A DNA stretch of 64,000 nt. It comes from an uncultured Coriobacteriaceae bacterium. Lineage in GTDB: Bacteria; Actinomycetota; Coriobacteriia; Coriobacteriales; Atopobiaceae. This document shows, one piece after another, positions 1-9,518 of this stretch (positions are counted from its first letter, which is position 1; every line of letters begins with the position of its first letter). The notes below the pieces were generated by a model, which was given only the letters and a program-made list of their open reading frames with translations, did no database searches and was not told the origin of the DNA. Where the stretch lies: positions 55,731 to 119,730 of the forward strand of contig CADBCS010000003.1 of NCBI GenBank assembly GCA_902793195.1, given 5' to 3'. The translations under genes and the position numbers were made by a program.

Positions 1-932
1 GCCAGATCCAGTCGCGAAGACTCCGCAGTGACCGCAGCCTGAAGGGCAGACCCCATGCGCTGGCGCCGTCCCTCTATTGCCTCGACGATCTCGTCGATTG
101 CGGGGGCCACCGACTCTGCGGCAGCGGTGGGCGTCGACGCTCGACGGTCCGACACCATGTCGCAGATAGAGGTATCGGGCTCGTGACCGATGCCCGTAAC
201 AACTGGTATGGGTGATGCCGCCACGGCACGAGCAAGCCTCTCGTCGTTGAACGTCATGAGGTCCTCGAAGGAGCCTCCGCCACGCACCAGCAGGATTGCC
301 TCCGGTCTTGCGTCAGCTGCGACGCCAAGCGCCCGGATGATGGAGTCAACGGCATAGGGACCCTGCACCGCGCAGCCAACCACGTCTATTGCGACCAGCG
401 GGTTTCTGCGCGCGAGCGTGCGCTTGACGTCGTCTATCACGCTGCCTGAGGGCGAGGTAACAACGGCGACGCGCTCGCAGAATCGCGCAATGGGACGCTT
501 GCGCTCGGGTGCCATGAGGCCCTCGGCCTCGAGCTTGCGCGCCAACGCCGCGACCTTTTGTCGCAAGGCACCCTCCCCTGCCAGCTCCAAGGAGCGTGCG
601 ATGAAGGAGAGCCGTCCCGTTCCCTTGTACACGTCAAACTTGCCGCGCATCACGATGGCGAGGCCGTCTCGGAGCTGGGCGCCCAAGTTCGCATAGACGT
701 TGCGCCAAACGATCACGTCCATGGCGGATTCGTCGTCCTTCACCTGAAAGTAGCAATGGCCAGACCTCGCGTTTGGCCCCCTAAACCCCGAGACCTCACC
801 AGCGACAACGAGCGCGGGCATGCCTGACACCTGCGCCTTCGCCAGCGAGATGGCATCGCTTACCGAGAGCATGTCCACCTTGTTATCGCGTTGATCGATT
901 CCCCTCGCAAGGGGATTTCTCCCAGCCGCCAT
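1..932 (-). CDS. xseA: Exodeoxyribonuclease VII large subunit (5' part; gene runs off the left edge)
   Basis: Large subunit of exonuclease VII, which with XseB degrades single-stranded DNA to oligonucleotides. About 310 N-terminal residues are visible, out of the usual 400-450. The N-terminal OB-fold (roughly residues 20-115) reads LSVSDAISLAKAQV...VVAGEVSGFRG, followed by the catalytic-domain signatures VAVVTSPSGSVIDDV, VRGGGSFEDLMTFNDE and GIGHEPDTSICD. The chosen ATG at 932 has GGAGGTGA just upstream; the next Met is about 20 codons inside. The gene is transcribed leftwards, downstream of rnd with a gap of about 100 bases, and its 3' end lies outside the window. Confidence 0.95.
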   Translation of the reverse strand, partial: MAAGRNPLARGIDQRDNKVDMLSVSDAISLAKAQVSGMPALVVAGEVSGFRGPNARSGHCYFQVKDDESAMDVIVWRNVYANLGAQLRDGLAIVMRGKFDVYKGTGRLSFIARSLELAGEGALRQKVAALARKLEAEGLMAPERKRPIARFCERVAVVTSPSGSVIDDVKRTLARRNPLVAIDVVGCAVQGPYAVDSIIRALGVAADARPEAILLVRGGGSFEDLMTFNDERLARAVAASPIPVVTGIGHEPDTSICDMVSDRRASTPTAAAESVAPAIDEIVEAIEGRRQRMGSALQAAVTAESSRLDL

Positions 933-1033
933 GCTCACCTCCAAGTATATGTGCCAGAACCTGTAGCGCCATAAGCATACCGCACGGTCGGGACAACAAA
1001 GCGCGCCCTCGCGCCGTGACCAACCTCCACGTA

Positions 1034-2164
1034 TTACAGAACCTCGATGCGTCCGTCCTTTACGGTAAGGCCCACCTCGCCAGCTAGAAGCTGTTCCAGC
1101 CTTTGGCCCACGACCTCGTGTCTCCATCCCTCCCTAAGCGGAGAGTCCTTTGAGCCCATGGCAAATGAGGCGAGGTCTTGTCGCGTCGCGATAAGAGGCA
1201 CCGCAACGCCGCAACGCTCCGAACGCATGCGAAGCATCGAGTACATGAGGTCTACCACACTGTCCAGCTCGGCATTCGAGTGGGGTCGATGCCTCACGTA
1301 CGGGTACAGGCTTGGGTCCATGTCCGCACCACGCCTTACCGCCTGCACAATGTCGTTCGCGTCGCGGTTCGACAGATTGTCCAGGCCGCGGATTCTTCGG
1401 AGACGATCGGTGGTGCGTGGCGCACGGCGGCAGATCTCCACCACGATCTCGTCCTGCATGACCCACTTGCGAGGAAGGTCGCGTTTTGAGGCGACACCCT
1501 CTCGCCAGGCACACACCTCGCGTGCCATGGAGAGCTGCTTTCTGGACAGTGAGGAAGAGCGCTTGAGATGCTGATACGCGTTGTTTGGATCCCGGCGCGA
1601 GACCACCGCCTGCACAAGCGCCTCCAGCTCCGGCTCCAACCACGAGAGGCGATCCAGCCTTACCAGCCTGTCCATCATCTTGTCGTAGATGCCAGGCAGA
1701 TACAGCACGTCATCCTCGGCATACTGCAGCTGCTCATCGTCGAGGGGTCGCTTGGACCAATCGGTTAGTCCGTCCGCCTTGGCGAGATGCACCCCCTCGA
1801 AGGTCTGAACTAACGCGCCATACCCCATCTGCATGCGATGCCCCAAAAAGGACGCGGCGAGCTGCGTGTCGAACACGGGGCGCGGAAGAACTCCCATGTG
1901 ATCCAGAATCACCTCGAGGTCCTGGTCGCATGCATGGAACACCTTGGTTATGGATTCGTCCTCAAAGAGGTCCGCCAGAGGGGACAGATCCCCCACGCAG
2001 AGGGCATCTATGGCTGCGACCTCGTCGTGCGTTGCGACCTGAATGAGACAGAGCTTGGGATGATAGGTTCTCTCGCGCAAGAACTCCGTGTCGACTGCCA
2101 AGACCCGCTTGCCACGCGCACGTTCACAAAACTTTTTTACATCGTCATCCGAAGACAGGAACAT
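1034..2164 (-). CDS. rnd: Ribonuclease D
   Basis: 3'-5' exoribonuclease of the DEDD family, acting in the cytoplasm on tRNA precursors and structured RNA ends. It is 376 aa, normal for the family. Exo I is AVDTEF (D25, E27), Exo II is FHACDQDLEVIL, and Exo III is YAEDDVLYLPGIY with the Tyr of the DEDDy subclass. The C-terminal half carries HRDC-type helical domains (for example KRDLPRKWVMQDE...LRRIRGLDNL). It lies head-to-head with the lipid kinase gene across about 90 bases that must hold both promoters, and upstream of xseA on the same strand. Confidence 0.93.
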   Translation of the reverse strand: MFLSSDDDVKKFCERARGKRVLAVDTEFLRERTYHPKLCLIQVATHDEVAAIDALCVGDLSPLADLFEDESITKVFHACDQDLEVILDHMGVLPRPVFDTQLAASFLGHRMQMGYGALVQTFEGVHLAKADGLTDWSKRPLDDEQLQYAEDDVLYLPGIYDKMMDRLVRLDRLSWLEPELEALVQAVVSRRDPNNAYQHLKRSSSLSRKQLSMAREVCAWREGVASKRDLPRKWVMQDEIVVEICRRAPRTTDRLRRIRGLDNLSNRDANDIVQAVRRGADMDPSLYPYVRHRPHSNAELDSVVDLMYSMLRMRSERCGVAVPLIATRQDLASFAMGSKDSPLREGWRHEVVGQRLEQLLAGEVGLTVKDGRIEVL

Positions 2165-2256
2165 GTGTATCCTATTCGTTGCAGGCTCGACGGCTAACGG
2201 TTACCATGGTAACGGAAGTGAGTGCCGCTGTGAAAGCGGGGCATCGGAGGTTTTTT

Positions 2257-3234
2257 ATGCGCGTCCTCATAGTGCATAACAGCAAGTCGGGTTTTGGCTC
2301 CGACGCCATCTTCGAGTTTGAGCGAGCCTTGGTTCGCGAGGGTGACGAGTGCGTGTTTCGCATGCTCGACCACGAAAACCGCCAATGGTGCTATCAAGCC
2401 CTCGAAGACGCAGAGCAGTTCGACGTCGTGGTTGTCTCGGGTGGGGATGGAACCATCTCCTCCATGCTCTACCAGCTGCGCGACCGCAACGTTCTTACCT
2501 GCGTGTTTCCCTCTGGCACGGCGAACCTTTTCTTCGCCAACCTCGGAAACGCCGCAGATCCCTTTGCGCTCGCACGCGCATGCCGCATGGGACGCTCCGT
2601 CACGACCGACCTTGGGGAGATGCGCTGGATCGACTCGTCCGGGAAGAAGCATCGCAAAGGTTTCTCGCTCATGGCCGGCATCGGCTTTGACGCGCAGATC
2701 ATGCAGGCCGCCATTCCGGCCAAACGCGCGATGGGACAGGCCGCCTATTTTGCGGCGGCGATTTCCCATCCCAAGCCAAAGATTCACGACTTCTCGATAA
2801 CCGTCGATGGCAAGACCCACGAACGTAGGGGCATAAGCTGCATAGTGGCGAACAACGCGAAGATACAAGGGGACGTGGAGCTCATCCCCGGCTGCTCGAT
2901 GAACGACGGCCTGCTCGACGTTATCGTGGTCGAGGCCGACTACACCGCACAGCTGGTGAGGCCTCTGTTCATCGGTCTCGTCGATCACGACGGTAGACGT
3001 ATCGGCCGTCCTCGACTCGAGAGCTTTACCGGAAAAAGAATTACTGTGAGCACCAGCGAGCCTGCCAAGATGGAGATTGACGGGGACCCCGTCCACGATG
3101 ACGTCTCCAAGTTCCAGGCCAGAATACTCCCAGATTCCAACCTGCTCATCGTGGACTCCCTCTCACGCTATGCCAAGGACGACGATGCCGCACCGCTATT
3201 TGGAAACACCGAGGAGATAGCGTTTCCCCTATAG
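2257..3234 (+). CDS. Diacylglycerol/lipid kinase family protein (YegS/DgkB type)
   Basis: ATP-dependent lipid kinase of the diacylglycerol kinase catalytic-domain family, expected to phosphorylate a membrane lipid. From the ATG at 2257 it is 325 aa; CGGAGG lies 6 bases upstream, which rules out the earlier in-frame starts. The nucleotide-binding motif GGDGT is at about 62-66, followed by FPSGTANLFFANL, a variant of the usual GTxND loop, and a C-terminal beta-sandwich with MEIDGDPVH near residue 285. Which lipid is the substrate (diacylglycerol, undecaprenol or other) cannot be read from the sequence. Confidence 0.85.
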   Translation: MRVLIVHNSKSGFGSDAIFEFERALVREGDECVFRMLDHENRQWCYQALEDAEQFDVVVVSGGDGTISSMLYQLRDRNVLTCVFPSGTANLFFANLGNAADPFALARACRMGRSVTTDLGEMRWIDSSGKKHRKGFSLMAGIGFDAQIMQAAIPAKRAMGQAAYFAAAISHPKPKIHDFSITVDGKTHERRGISCIVANNAKIQGDVELIPGCSMNDGLLDVIVVEADYTAQLVRPLFIGLVDHDGRRIGRPRLESFTGKRITVSTSEPAKMEIDGDPVHDDVSKFQARILPDSNLLIVDSLSRYAKDDDAAPLFGNTEEIAFPL

Positions 3235-3274
3235 GCTACGCACACGCGTCGCAAACGCGAAAGGATTCCTTGCT

Positions 3275-5107
3275 TTGGCCACTCAAGCAAACGTAGACCG
3301 CAACCTGCCGACCTTGCGCACACGGCAATGCCTCATGGCGATTGCCGCCGTACCATTTGTGGTATGCTTCGCTCTCTGTGCGTGGCGCGGCGAATTCTTG
3401 TATCTCACAAACGACGATGCAAGCGTGCAGCTGGCGATGGCGCAGTCTTACGTTGACAGTCCCTATCCGCTCAATCTCATCTCCCGCTTCGTGCCGACCA
3501 TCATCGTCTCCACGCTCTATTCGCTCGTACCCACGGTGCAGTGGTGGCACGTGTACAGCGTCGCCCTCGTAGGCACGGGTGCATTCCTGCTTACCTATGC
3601 CATCCTACTGCTCACTCGTGGCAACAGGGTTCGACTGGCTTTAGGCGTGTGCGCAGGGCTGCTGCTCAACCTCACGCTCATTGCGTTTCCCCTCTGCAGG
3701 ATATCCTTTACCACCGTGCCAGCGGTCTTGGGGGCCGGCGTGCTGGCCTGGTACTTCGCGAGTCCCAAGAGCGACGCCGTGGCACTGCGCATCACCTGCG
3801 CGGCACTCTTCGTGCTAACAATCAGCCACAGGCAAGCCAGCGGCCTCGTGTGCCTGGTCTTCTTCTTGCTCACAATCTGCGCCAAGGGGGTATACGAGCA
3901 TGGGGTCAGCGTGCGCGCGCTAAAGAAGGTCCTTCCCTTTGCAGGGGCCATCGCGTGCGTGGCGCTGCTCATTGTGGCAGGCAACAGGCTCATCCAAGCG
4001 AACGCCAACTCCGAGGAGTTCAAGACGTTCAACAGCGCGCGCATTCGCTACATGGACTATCCGCACGACTCGTACGATGACAACCCCGCCATCTACGATA
4101 AGGTTGGATGGGACAAGACCCTGTATATGCTCGTGGACGACTGGTGCTTCCTGGACGACCGCGTAAGCGCCGAGTCGCTCTCCTATCTGAGCGAGCACAG
4201 TGCAAAGAGCCAGACACCGGTTACCGCACACTACGTTCGCGAGAAAATCGAGGGCATCCAGGACAACAAGGAGCAGGCGGTTGTTTGTCTTGCTACCTTG
4301 GTCTTAGTCACCGTACTCACATTGGTCGCATGCATCCTCTGCAAGGACCATGTGGGCATCGTTTTCTTGTCCCTCTCGAGTGCAGCCGCGATGGCGTTGC
4401 TCTGGTACCAGTTTGTGCAGGGACGCATTCTCTACCGGTCCCTCTTCGTCATACTGATGCCGGCAACCGTCCTGGCCTTCATTCTTCTCACGCGACTTCT
4501 CCAGCAAGGCAATGGTCGACTTGTGACCCGAATTGCCTTTTGCCTGGCGCTGGCAGGCATTGTCCCCCTCTCCCTTACGAGCATGCGCGACGCCTTTGAC
4601 GATCAGAAGGAACAAGATCAAATGCGGCTCTCACTCATCGAGGAGAGCATCAATCGCTACGCCATCGCGCACAAACCCACCGTGTACGTTCGCCACATGG
4701 GCTTTGCGAGTTGCACCAGCCCCAATGCTCTCTACCCCTACGACAAGCCATATAACATCTTCCCCTGGGGGGGCTCGCAGTTTAAGTCCGACTCTTTCAA
4801 GGCAAAGCTGGCGAAGAATAGCCTCGACAAGCTCGATGGAGCGGTTTTCAAAGACCATGACGCGATGTTCGTCTCGAGCACGGACCTAGACGAGCTCTTT
4901 GCCGCATCGCAAGAGGACAACCTCGACAATCTGCTCGTCCGCACGCTCATGTGGCAGCAGGAGCGTTATGGGGCGCTCGGCATCGAGAAGGTCGACGAGA
5001 TATGTCCCGGCGCATATGTTTACCGCTTCGCATATAAGGATGAACCCACAACAAGTTACTACCACTACGGATCGGATGGACTCGAGCTGATTTACGTGGA
5101 CGCGTAA
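3275..5107 (+). CDS. Polytopic membrane protein of unknown function
   Basis: A 610-aa integral membrane protein with about ten hydrophobic segments: one near residues 20-40 (LMAIAAVPFVVCFALCAW), several between 85 and 240, and a second block at 340-440. A long hydrophilic C-terminal part follows (residues about 455-610). The acidic NDDAS motif after the first segment and the general layout resemble GT-C-type glycosyltransferases and Gtr-like proteins, but no signature fixes this. The start is TTG at 3275 with AAGGA 9 bases upstream; an internal ATG 21 codons later is possible. It follows the lipid kinase by 40 bases and precedes the thioesterase by 26, so the three are likely co-transcribed. 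Confidence 0.7.
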   Translation: MATQANVDRNLPTLRTRQCLMAIAAVPFVVCFALCAWRGEFLYLTNDDASVQLAMAQSYVDSPYPLNLISRFVPTIIVSTLYSLVPTVQWWHVYSVALVGTGAFLLTYAILLLTRGNRVRLALGVCAGLLLNLTLIAFPLCRISFTTVPAVLGAGVLAWYFASPKSDAVALRITCAALFVLTISHRQASGLVCLVFFLLTICAKGVYEHGVSVRALKKVLPFAGAIACVALLIVAGNRLIQANANSEEFKTFNSARIRYMDYPHDSYDDNPAIYDKVGWDKTLYMLVDDWCFLDDRVSAESLSYLSEHSAKSQTPVTAHYVREKIEGIQDNKEQAVVCLATLVLVTVLTLVACILCKDHVGIVFLSLSSAAAMALLWYQFVQGRILYRSLFVILMPATVLAFILLTRLLQQGNGRLVTRIAFCLALAGIVPLSLTSMRDAFDDQKEQDQMRLSLIEESINRYAIAHKPTVYVRHMGFASCTSPNALYPYDKPYNIFPWGGSQFKSDSFKAKLAKNSLDKLDGAVFKDHDAMFVSSTDLDELFAASQEDNLDNLLVRTLMWQQERYGALGIEKVDEICPGAYVYRFAYKDEPTTSYYHYGSDGLELIYVDA

Positions 5108-5133
5108 CACGATGTGATTTTGGAGGAGACGCA

Positions 5134-5862
5134 ATGTATTCTTTTGGCAGCGTCGTTCGCTACAGCGAGTGCAACGAACATGGCAACATGACCACCCCCG
5201 CCCTCATAAACTATCTGCAGGACTGCTCGACCTTCCACAGCGAGAGCATCGGACGCGGCGTGCGACACCTTGCGGAGCATCGCATCGCATGGTTTATCAT
5301 GGCATGGCAGATCTCCATAGATCGACAGCCGCGCTTTTGCGAGCACATAGTCGTGAGCACCTGGTGCTACGAGCTTAAGGCTACCAGCGCAAAACGCAAC
5401 TTCACCATTGCCGACGAGAAGGGGGACCTCCTGGTTCGCGCAGACTCCCTCTGGGTGATGGTCGACACGCAAACCGGCAAACCCATCCGCATTCCTCAGG
5501 ACGAGCACGTGTTCGTGACCGACGAGGCGCCGCTCGACATGCCCCCAACACGGCGCAAGCTTCGCCTGGAGGGCACAGGCACCCCGCATGGTCCCATAAC
5601 CATTACCGAGCAGCATCTCGACTCGAACCATCACGTGAACAACGCGCAGTACATTACGATGGCCGACCACATCGTTAGCATCGTGGACCCAGACTTTGCC
5701 CCTTCCACCATAAACGTCCAGTATCGAACGCCGGCACAGCTTGGGGACACGCTACGCCCCGTTTTGCATGTGGAGGACGGCGGTTATGCCGTCGACCTCA
5801 CCGACCAGGATGGCTCCAGGTTCTGCGCGGTTCGGATGGTGGGTAGAGGTGAGACACAGTGA
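5134..5862 (+). CDS. Acyl-ACP thioesterase family protein
   Basis: Hotdog-fold thioesterase that releases fatty acids from acyl carrier protein. It is 242 aa with two hotdog domains: the first (about 1-125) has the RYSECNEHGNMTTPALINYLQ helix, the second contains HLDSNHHVNNAQY, where N165 and H167 match the Asn/His catalytic motif of plant and bacterial FatA/FatB-like enzymes. The ATG is preceded by GGAGG. It is translationally coupled to the next small gene by a GTGA overlap. Substrate chain length is unknown. Confidence 0.88.
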   Translation: MYSFGSVVRYSECNEHGNMTTPALINYLQDCSTFHSESIGRGVRHLAEHRIAWFIMAWQISIDRQPRFCEHIVVSTWCYELKATSAKRNFTIADEKGDLLVRADSLWVMVDTQTGKPIRIPQDEHVFVTDEAPLDMPPTRRKLRLEGTGTPHGPITITEQHLDSNHHVNNAQYITMADHIVSIVDPDFAPSTINVQYRTPAQLGDTLRPVLHVEDGGYAVDLTDQDGSRFCAVRMVGRGETQ

Positions 5863-6098
5863 TTTGGTACAAGCTCGTCTCCCACATCAACGACATGGCA
5901 TTCTATGAGTATGGCCTCGTGGACAGCCAGATGGGACAGCAGGGCATTATCCGCATTAACCTAGCCGAGAGGACCGGCGCGCTGGTGGAGCTGGCAAACG
6001 GAGACGCACTCCACTGGCGCCGCTATGAGCAGGTGATTCGCGACGTAATGGAGCACTACGAGAACGGCATGATCATAAACAGCGGGATGGTAGACTAG
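5859..6098 (+). CDS. Small conserved-looking protein of unknown function
   Basis: A 79-aa soluble protein starting with GTG inside the stop of the thioesterase gene (GTGA overlap), so it is almost certainly translated with it. The sequence (WYKLVSHINDMAFYEYGLV, then HWRRYEQVIRDVMEHYENG) has no signal peptide or membrane segment and I recognise no family. The coding frame is supported by the coupling and by the strong terminator 12 bases after its stop. Confidence 0.6.
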   Translation: MIWYKLVSHINDMAFYEYGLVDSQMGQQGIIRINLAERTGALVELANGDALHWRRYEQVIRDVMEHYENGMIINSGMVD

Positions 6099-6109
6099 TA
6101 CATCCTAAA

Positions 6110-6140
6110 TCAGCCCAAAGGGTCGTCCCCTTTGGGCTGA
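6110..6140. terminator. Hairpin terminator between convergent genes
   Basis: A perfect 13-bp stem (TCAGCCCAAAGGG paired with its complement) with a 5-base loop. It sits between the stop of the 79-aa gene (+) and the stop of the DUF4234 gene (-), so it can end transcription from both sides. There is no long U-tract. Confidence 0.75.
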
Positions 6141-6154
6141 TAACGTCCGTGCGC

Positions 6155-6892
6155 CTAGACAAGCCCGTTAACCCGGTTGTAGCACCTGCTGAGCGCATTC
6201 ATGTTCACGATGATGATGTTCATGGCTACGAACCCGCCAATTCCGCAGGTAAAGTACGACAGCACGAGCCACAGAAGGACATCGGAGCCATTCTGCTGAA
6301 TGCTCAGCCCATAGCGGGGCCCGTTCTTCTGCAGGCGGTTGGCGAGCTGGTATTCCCAGTACATTGCATAGAACCCACAGGTGATGAGGGAGAGCCCCAA
6401 GAACGGTAGGAGCCCCGGTGTGCTCTCGCCATCGTCGTGGCAGATGGCGTTGGCATCCAACGCAAGCTGGTAGATGTACCAATACGCATAGATGCCACAG
6501 GTGACGATGGTCAGCAGCACGTACATGGCGATGTCGCGGTTCTCTTGGAGTGCGCGCATGGCACCTGGCTGCACAGGGGGCACTCCACCCGCACCTTGGT
6601 ATCCATATGACTGCTGGGGAATCGGTGGGGTCAGGGCACCCGGCTGCTGGCTGGAATCCACGAATCCGTTGTTTGAGTAGCCACCGTTGCCGTAGTCGTT
6701 GTTTGCGTAACCATTGCCGTATGAATTGCCGTAGTCGTTGCTTGCGTAACCATTGCCGGAGCTGTTGCCAAAGCCGTCTCCCTGATTTGCGTATGGGGAG
6801 CTGTCCGCCGCGGGATTGGTTATGACCGATCCGCAGTTGGGGCAGAATTTTGCGTCATCGCGGGCTGTAGCTCCGCAGGTCGGGCATTTCAT
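6155..6892 (-). CDS. Zinc-ribbon DUF4234 membrane protein
   Basis: A 245-aa membrane protein. An N-terminal zinc ribbon (C3, C6, C17, C20; MKCPTCG...FCPNCG) is followed by a low-complexity Gly/Asn/Tyr/Ser linker (about residues 25-105) with repeated NDYGNSYGNGY-like units. The C-terminal DUF4234-like region has three hydrophobic segments, each with a TCGI/TCGF turn (LLTIVTCGIYAYWYIYQL, LSLITCGFYAMYWEYQL, LSYFTCGIGGFVAMNII). The role is unknown; related proteins are often described only as membrane proteins. It is followed upstream by the DUF2752 gene on the same strand. Confidence 0.82.
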   Translation of the reverse strand: MKCPTCGATARDDAKFCPNCGSVITNPAADSSPYANQGDGFGNSSGNGYASNDYGNSYGNGYANNDYGNGGYSNNGFVDSSQQPGALTPPIPQQSYGYQGAGGVPPVQPGAMRALQENRDIAMYVLLTIVTCGIYAYWYIYQLALDANAICHDDGESTPGLLPFLGLSLITCGFYAMYWEYQLANRLQKNGPRYGLSIQQNGSDVLLWLVLSYFTCGIGGFVAMNIIIVNMNALSRCYNRVNGLV

Positions 6893-6907
6893 GACTTCCT
6901 CCTTGTT

Positions 6908-7348
6908 CTATGGGTGCCAGGACTCGATGAGCGACATCCATCCCGGTCGGTCTATCCTTACCACATCTTCTTGTATTGGGGTTGAGCATAGCACGTTGGT
7001 GTCCGGACTTGTTGCGCAACGTATGGTCCAAACAACCAGAATCGCAACGAGGCAGGCCATCAATACGCCACGGTACATACGCCCATCCATATGGTCCTTG
7101 GCCAAGCATAGAGCCACGAGCACGGGCACCATCCAAAACAGCGGGTGATAGGCAAACGCCAGGTCGAGACGTTGGTTCAGAACGCTCAGCCATGCACGGG
7201 TCATACCACATCCCGGACACGAAATGCCCGTGAGGAACTTAAACGGACAACCAATCCCAATCGCATGCAAGGCCAAAGGGATACCGACGAAGACCACGGC
7301 TCCCACCAATGCGTTTGCGGCTGTTCGGCTAAGCCCCTTCATTGGCAT
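6908..7348 (-). CDS. DUF2752 membrane protein
   Basis: A 146-aa inner membrane protein with three hydrophobic segments and the family motif CPGCGMTRAW just after the first (GCPFKFLTGISCPGCGMTRAW), typical of DUF2752. Function is unknown. Its start lies within the last 20 bases of the VanY-type gene, so translation is probably coupled; an ATG two codons later (7342) is an alternative start. The DUF4234 gene begins 15 bases after its stop. Confidence 0.82.
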   Translation of the reverse strand: MPMKGLSRTAANALVGAVVFVGIPLALHAIGIGCPFKFLTGISCPGCGMTRAWLSVLNQRLDLAFAYHPLFWMVPVLVALCLAKDHMDGRMYRGVLMACLVAILVVWTIRCATSPDTNVLCSTPIQEDVVRIDRPGWMSLIESWHP

Positions 7349-8420
7349 CCGGAGTTGTCGAGTCAGGTGCGGCTGCGTCCGCCTTGGCTGCGTCCGTTGC
7401 AGCAGTGTCCGCAGTGCCCGAATCCGCCGTGGCTGCGCTCACCGTGGCAGCATCCACCTCGCCCAAGTACTCCTCGAGCACCTGTCCGGACTCGTGGATT
7501 TGCGTCGCGGCCTCCACGCCCACATAGCGGAAGTGCCAGTTCTCGTTCTTGGTGCCGGTGATGCTCTCCTTGCCCTTGGGATAGCGCTGTATGAACCCAT
7601 ACTTGTGGCCGTTCTCCTGTAGCCACGTCTGAATGGGCGCGTTGTAGGTCTCATCGAAGTTGATTGAGCAGATGTCGGCGGCAAGGCCGAGCTCATGCTC
7701 GGAAGTGCCGGGCACCGCAACGCTCTCCCCCGTCAGCTTGGTTGCCTCCTCCTCGGAGTAACCCTCGGCAATGAAGCCGTTGTAGAACTCGTCCCAGATG
7801 GCTTGCTGCTCCTCATGCGAGCGGTAGGCCTGGTTAACAAACACGTCGTCGAATCCGGCAGCCCTGCAATCCTCGATCATTTGGTTGAACTGATCGGCTA
7901 TGCGCGCGTCAACGTACTTGCTGTCCGCGACCTCAGCCAACTCGACCTTCCAGTCGGCAGGCAATGGGTGGGTCTTGTTGACGAGGGTGAGCTCCCACGA
8001 CGTCTTGTCGACGCCGGTCGCATTGGCTGCACCCTCCGACTTGGCAGTGCCCGTGGTGTCCGTGGCATCTTTGGCGTCGTTGTTAGCCTGTCCTTGCGTG
8101 GTGGTTGCGTTCTGCGCAGCAGCATCCTGTTGTTGCTGGACATCCTGCTTTCCCTGGCATTGGGTCAAGAACAGAACGACGGCCACGACGACCGCAACAA
8201 GGACAGCCACTGCGGTAATTACGATAACGGTCTTGTTGCCACCCCCCTGCTGCTGGGGGGCGGGCTGTTTGCGCGCGCGGGCGTGTGCGGGTTGTCGGTT
8301 GGGCTGCTGTGCGCGTGTCGGCCGCCCACCCTGGGGACGCATACCCTCCGTGCGTCTGCGTTGCGGCGCCGACTGCCTCGGCCGCGTATTGCTCTGACGT
8401 CTGGTCTCCTGCTCTGCCAT
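7329..8420 (-). CDS. D-alanyl-D-alanine carboxypeptidase, VanY-like (peptidase M15B)
   Basis: Membrane-anchored, extracellular peptidoglycan carboxypeptidase. From the ATG at 8420 (AGGAGAT 5 bases upstream) it is 363 aa: an Arg/Gln/Pro-rich cytoplasmic head (1-55), one transmembrane helix (about 60-85, TVIVITAVAVLVAVVVAVVL), a linker rich in Gln, Ala and Thr, and the M15 domain. Zinc and catalytic motifs are SEHELGLAADI (SxHxxGxAxD) and NENWHFRYVG (ExWHxxY type). The tail is rich in Ala/Asp/Thr. The longer frame upstream to 8531 lacks a ribosome site. Confidence 0.87.
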   Translation of the reverse strand: MAEQETRRQSNTRPRQSAPQRRRTEGMRPQGGRPTRAQQPNRQPAHARARKQPAPQQQGGGNKTVIVITAVAVLVAVVVAVVLFLTQCQGKQDVQQQQDAAAQNATTTQGQANNDAKDATDTTGTAKSEGAANATGVDKTSWELTLVNKTHPLPADWKVELAEVADSKYVDARIADQFNQMIEDCRAAGFDDVFVNQAYRSHEEQQAIWDEFYNGFIAEGYSEEEATKLTGESVAVPGTSEHELGLAADICSINFDETYNAPIQTWLQENGHKYGFIQRYPKGKESITGTKNENWHFRYVGVEAATQIHESGQVLEEYLGEVDAATVSAATADSGTADTAATDAAKADAAAPDSTTPDANEGA

Positions 8421-8615
8421 AGCATCTCCTGTCCATCGCCTAGCACTCGATACAAGCGGGTTCGCTGTAAAGACGTGACACGAGAGTATACCATCCCCCC
8501 TCGACCCTCCGCGAAAACCAAAACGATGCATGGTACATCCGTAATGACCACATTAACGTCGTGCCATACACCCAAAAGTGGTATGGTAACGCAGTTCGCT
8601 GCGAGAGGAGCCGTA

Positions 8616-9410
8616 ATGCAGGTCGTGGATGTGCACACGCATATTTATCCAGACAAGATCGCCGAACGCGCCGCCCAGAGCATCGGCGAGTTCTACAACA
8701 TTCCCATGGAGGTGCAGGACGGTTCGGTTGCCAGGCTTTCCAACAGCATGGGGCACTCAAAGGTGTCCCGCTGCGTCGTGCATTCCGTGGCAGTGCGCCC
8801 CGGAACGGTGAGGAGCATAAATGACTTTATCGCGCGCACGTGCGACGAGCACCACGAGTTCGTGGGGTTCATGACGCTGCATCAGGACACGGAGGACATG
8901 GCCGCAGAGATTGAGCACGCGTGCGACATGGGGCTATGTGGCATTAAGCTGCATCCCGACACCCAACAGGTCAACATGGATGACGACCGTCTGATGCGAG
9001 CCTACGAGATAGCCGAGCGCAAGAGGCTGCCCCTCATCATCCACTGCGGGGACTACCGCTACGACTACTCCCACCCGCGTCGGCTCAAGCGCATCCTTCA
9101 CGAGTTTCCCAACCTCGTGGTAAACGCAGCGCACTTTGGCGGCTGGTCGGTCTACGACCTCGCGCTGGAGTATTTGGAGGACGAGCGTTGCTTCCTCGAC
9201 GTGTCGAGCTCCATGAGGTACTTGGGTTTGCGGCGCACGCGCGAGCTTATAGAGGACTACGGATACGACAGAATACTCTTTGGCTCCGACTTCCCCATGT
9301 GGAGTCCCGAAGGCGTTTTGGACAGCTTTATGCAGCTCGGGTTCTCGGATGCGGCGTACGAGCGCATGTGCCTGAGGAATTGCGAGCGCTTCCTGGGCCT
9401 CGACCTCTAG
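8616..9410 (+). CDS. Amidohydrolase family metal-dependent hydrolase
   Basis: A 264-aa TIM-barrel hydrolase of the amidohydrolase-2 family. The metal motif VHTHIYPD is at residues 6-13, with later ligands in IIHCGDYRYD, NAAHFGG and the final GSDFPMW. The start is ATG 8616 with GAGAGGAG 5 bases upstream; the reading frame is open far upstream but that part lies antisense to the VanY gene and is not coding. The substrate is unknown. A 10-bp inverted repeat (9411-9420 with 9474-9483) follows the stop and may be a weak terminator. Confidence 0.85.
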   Translation: MQVVDVHTHIYPDKIAERAAQSIGEFYNIPMEVQDGSVARLSNSMGHSKVSRCVVHSVAVRPGTVRSINDFIARTCDEHHEFVGFMTLHQDTEDMAAEIEHACDMGLCGIKLHPDTQQVNMDDDRLMRAYEIAERKRLPLIIHCGDYRYDYSHPRRLKRILHEFPNLVVNAAHFGGWSVYDLALEYLEDERCFLDVSSSMRYLGLRRTRELIEDYGYDRILFGSDFPMWSPEGVLDSFMQLGFSDAAYERMCLRNCERFLGLDL

Positions 9411-9518
9411 AGCGTGTCCGATTCGGAAGAGGTACCTCTGGGACACACGATCCCTTGAGACACGCTGCCCAAACGGACACGCTGAGCCTGCACATCATTC
9501 GCCCATAAGGAGAATGCC

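Noticed and set aside
7695..8615. Long open frame continuing upstream of the amidohydrolase (571 codons in total)
   Set aside because: This part is antisense to the VanY-type gene; the ATG at 8616 has a good ribosome site and begins exactly at the family's first metal motif.
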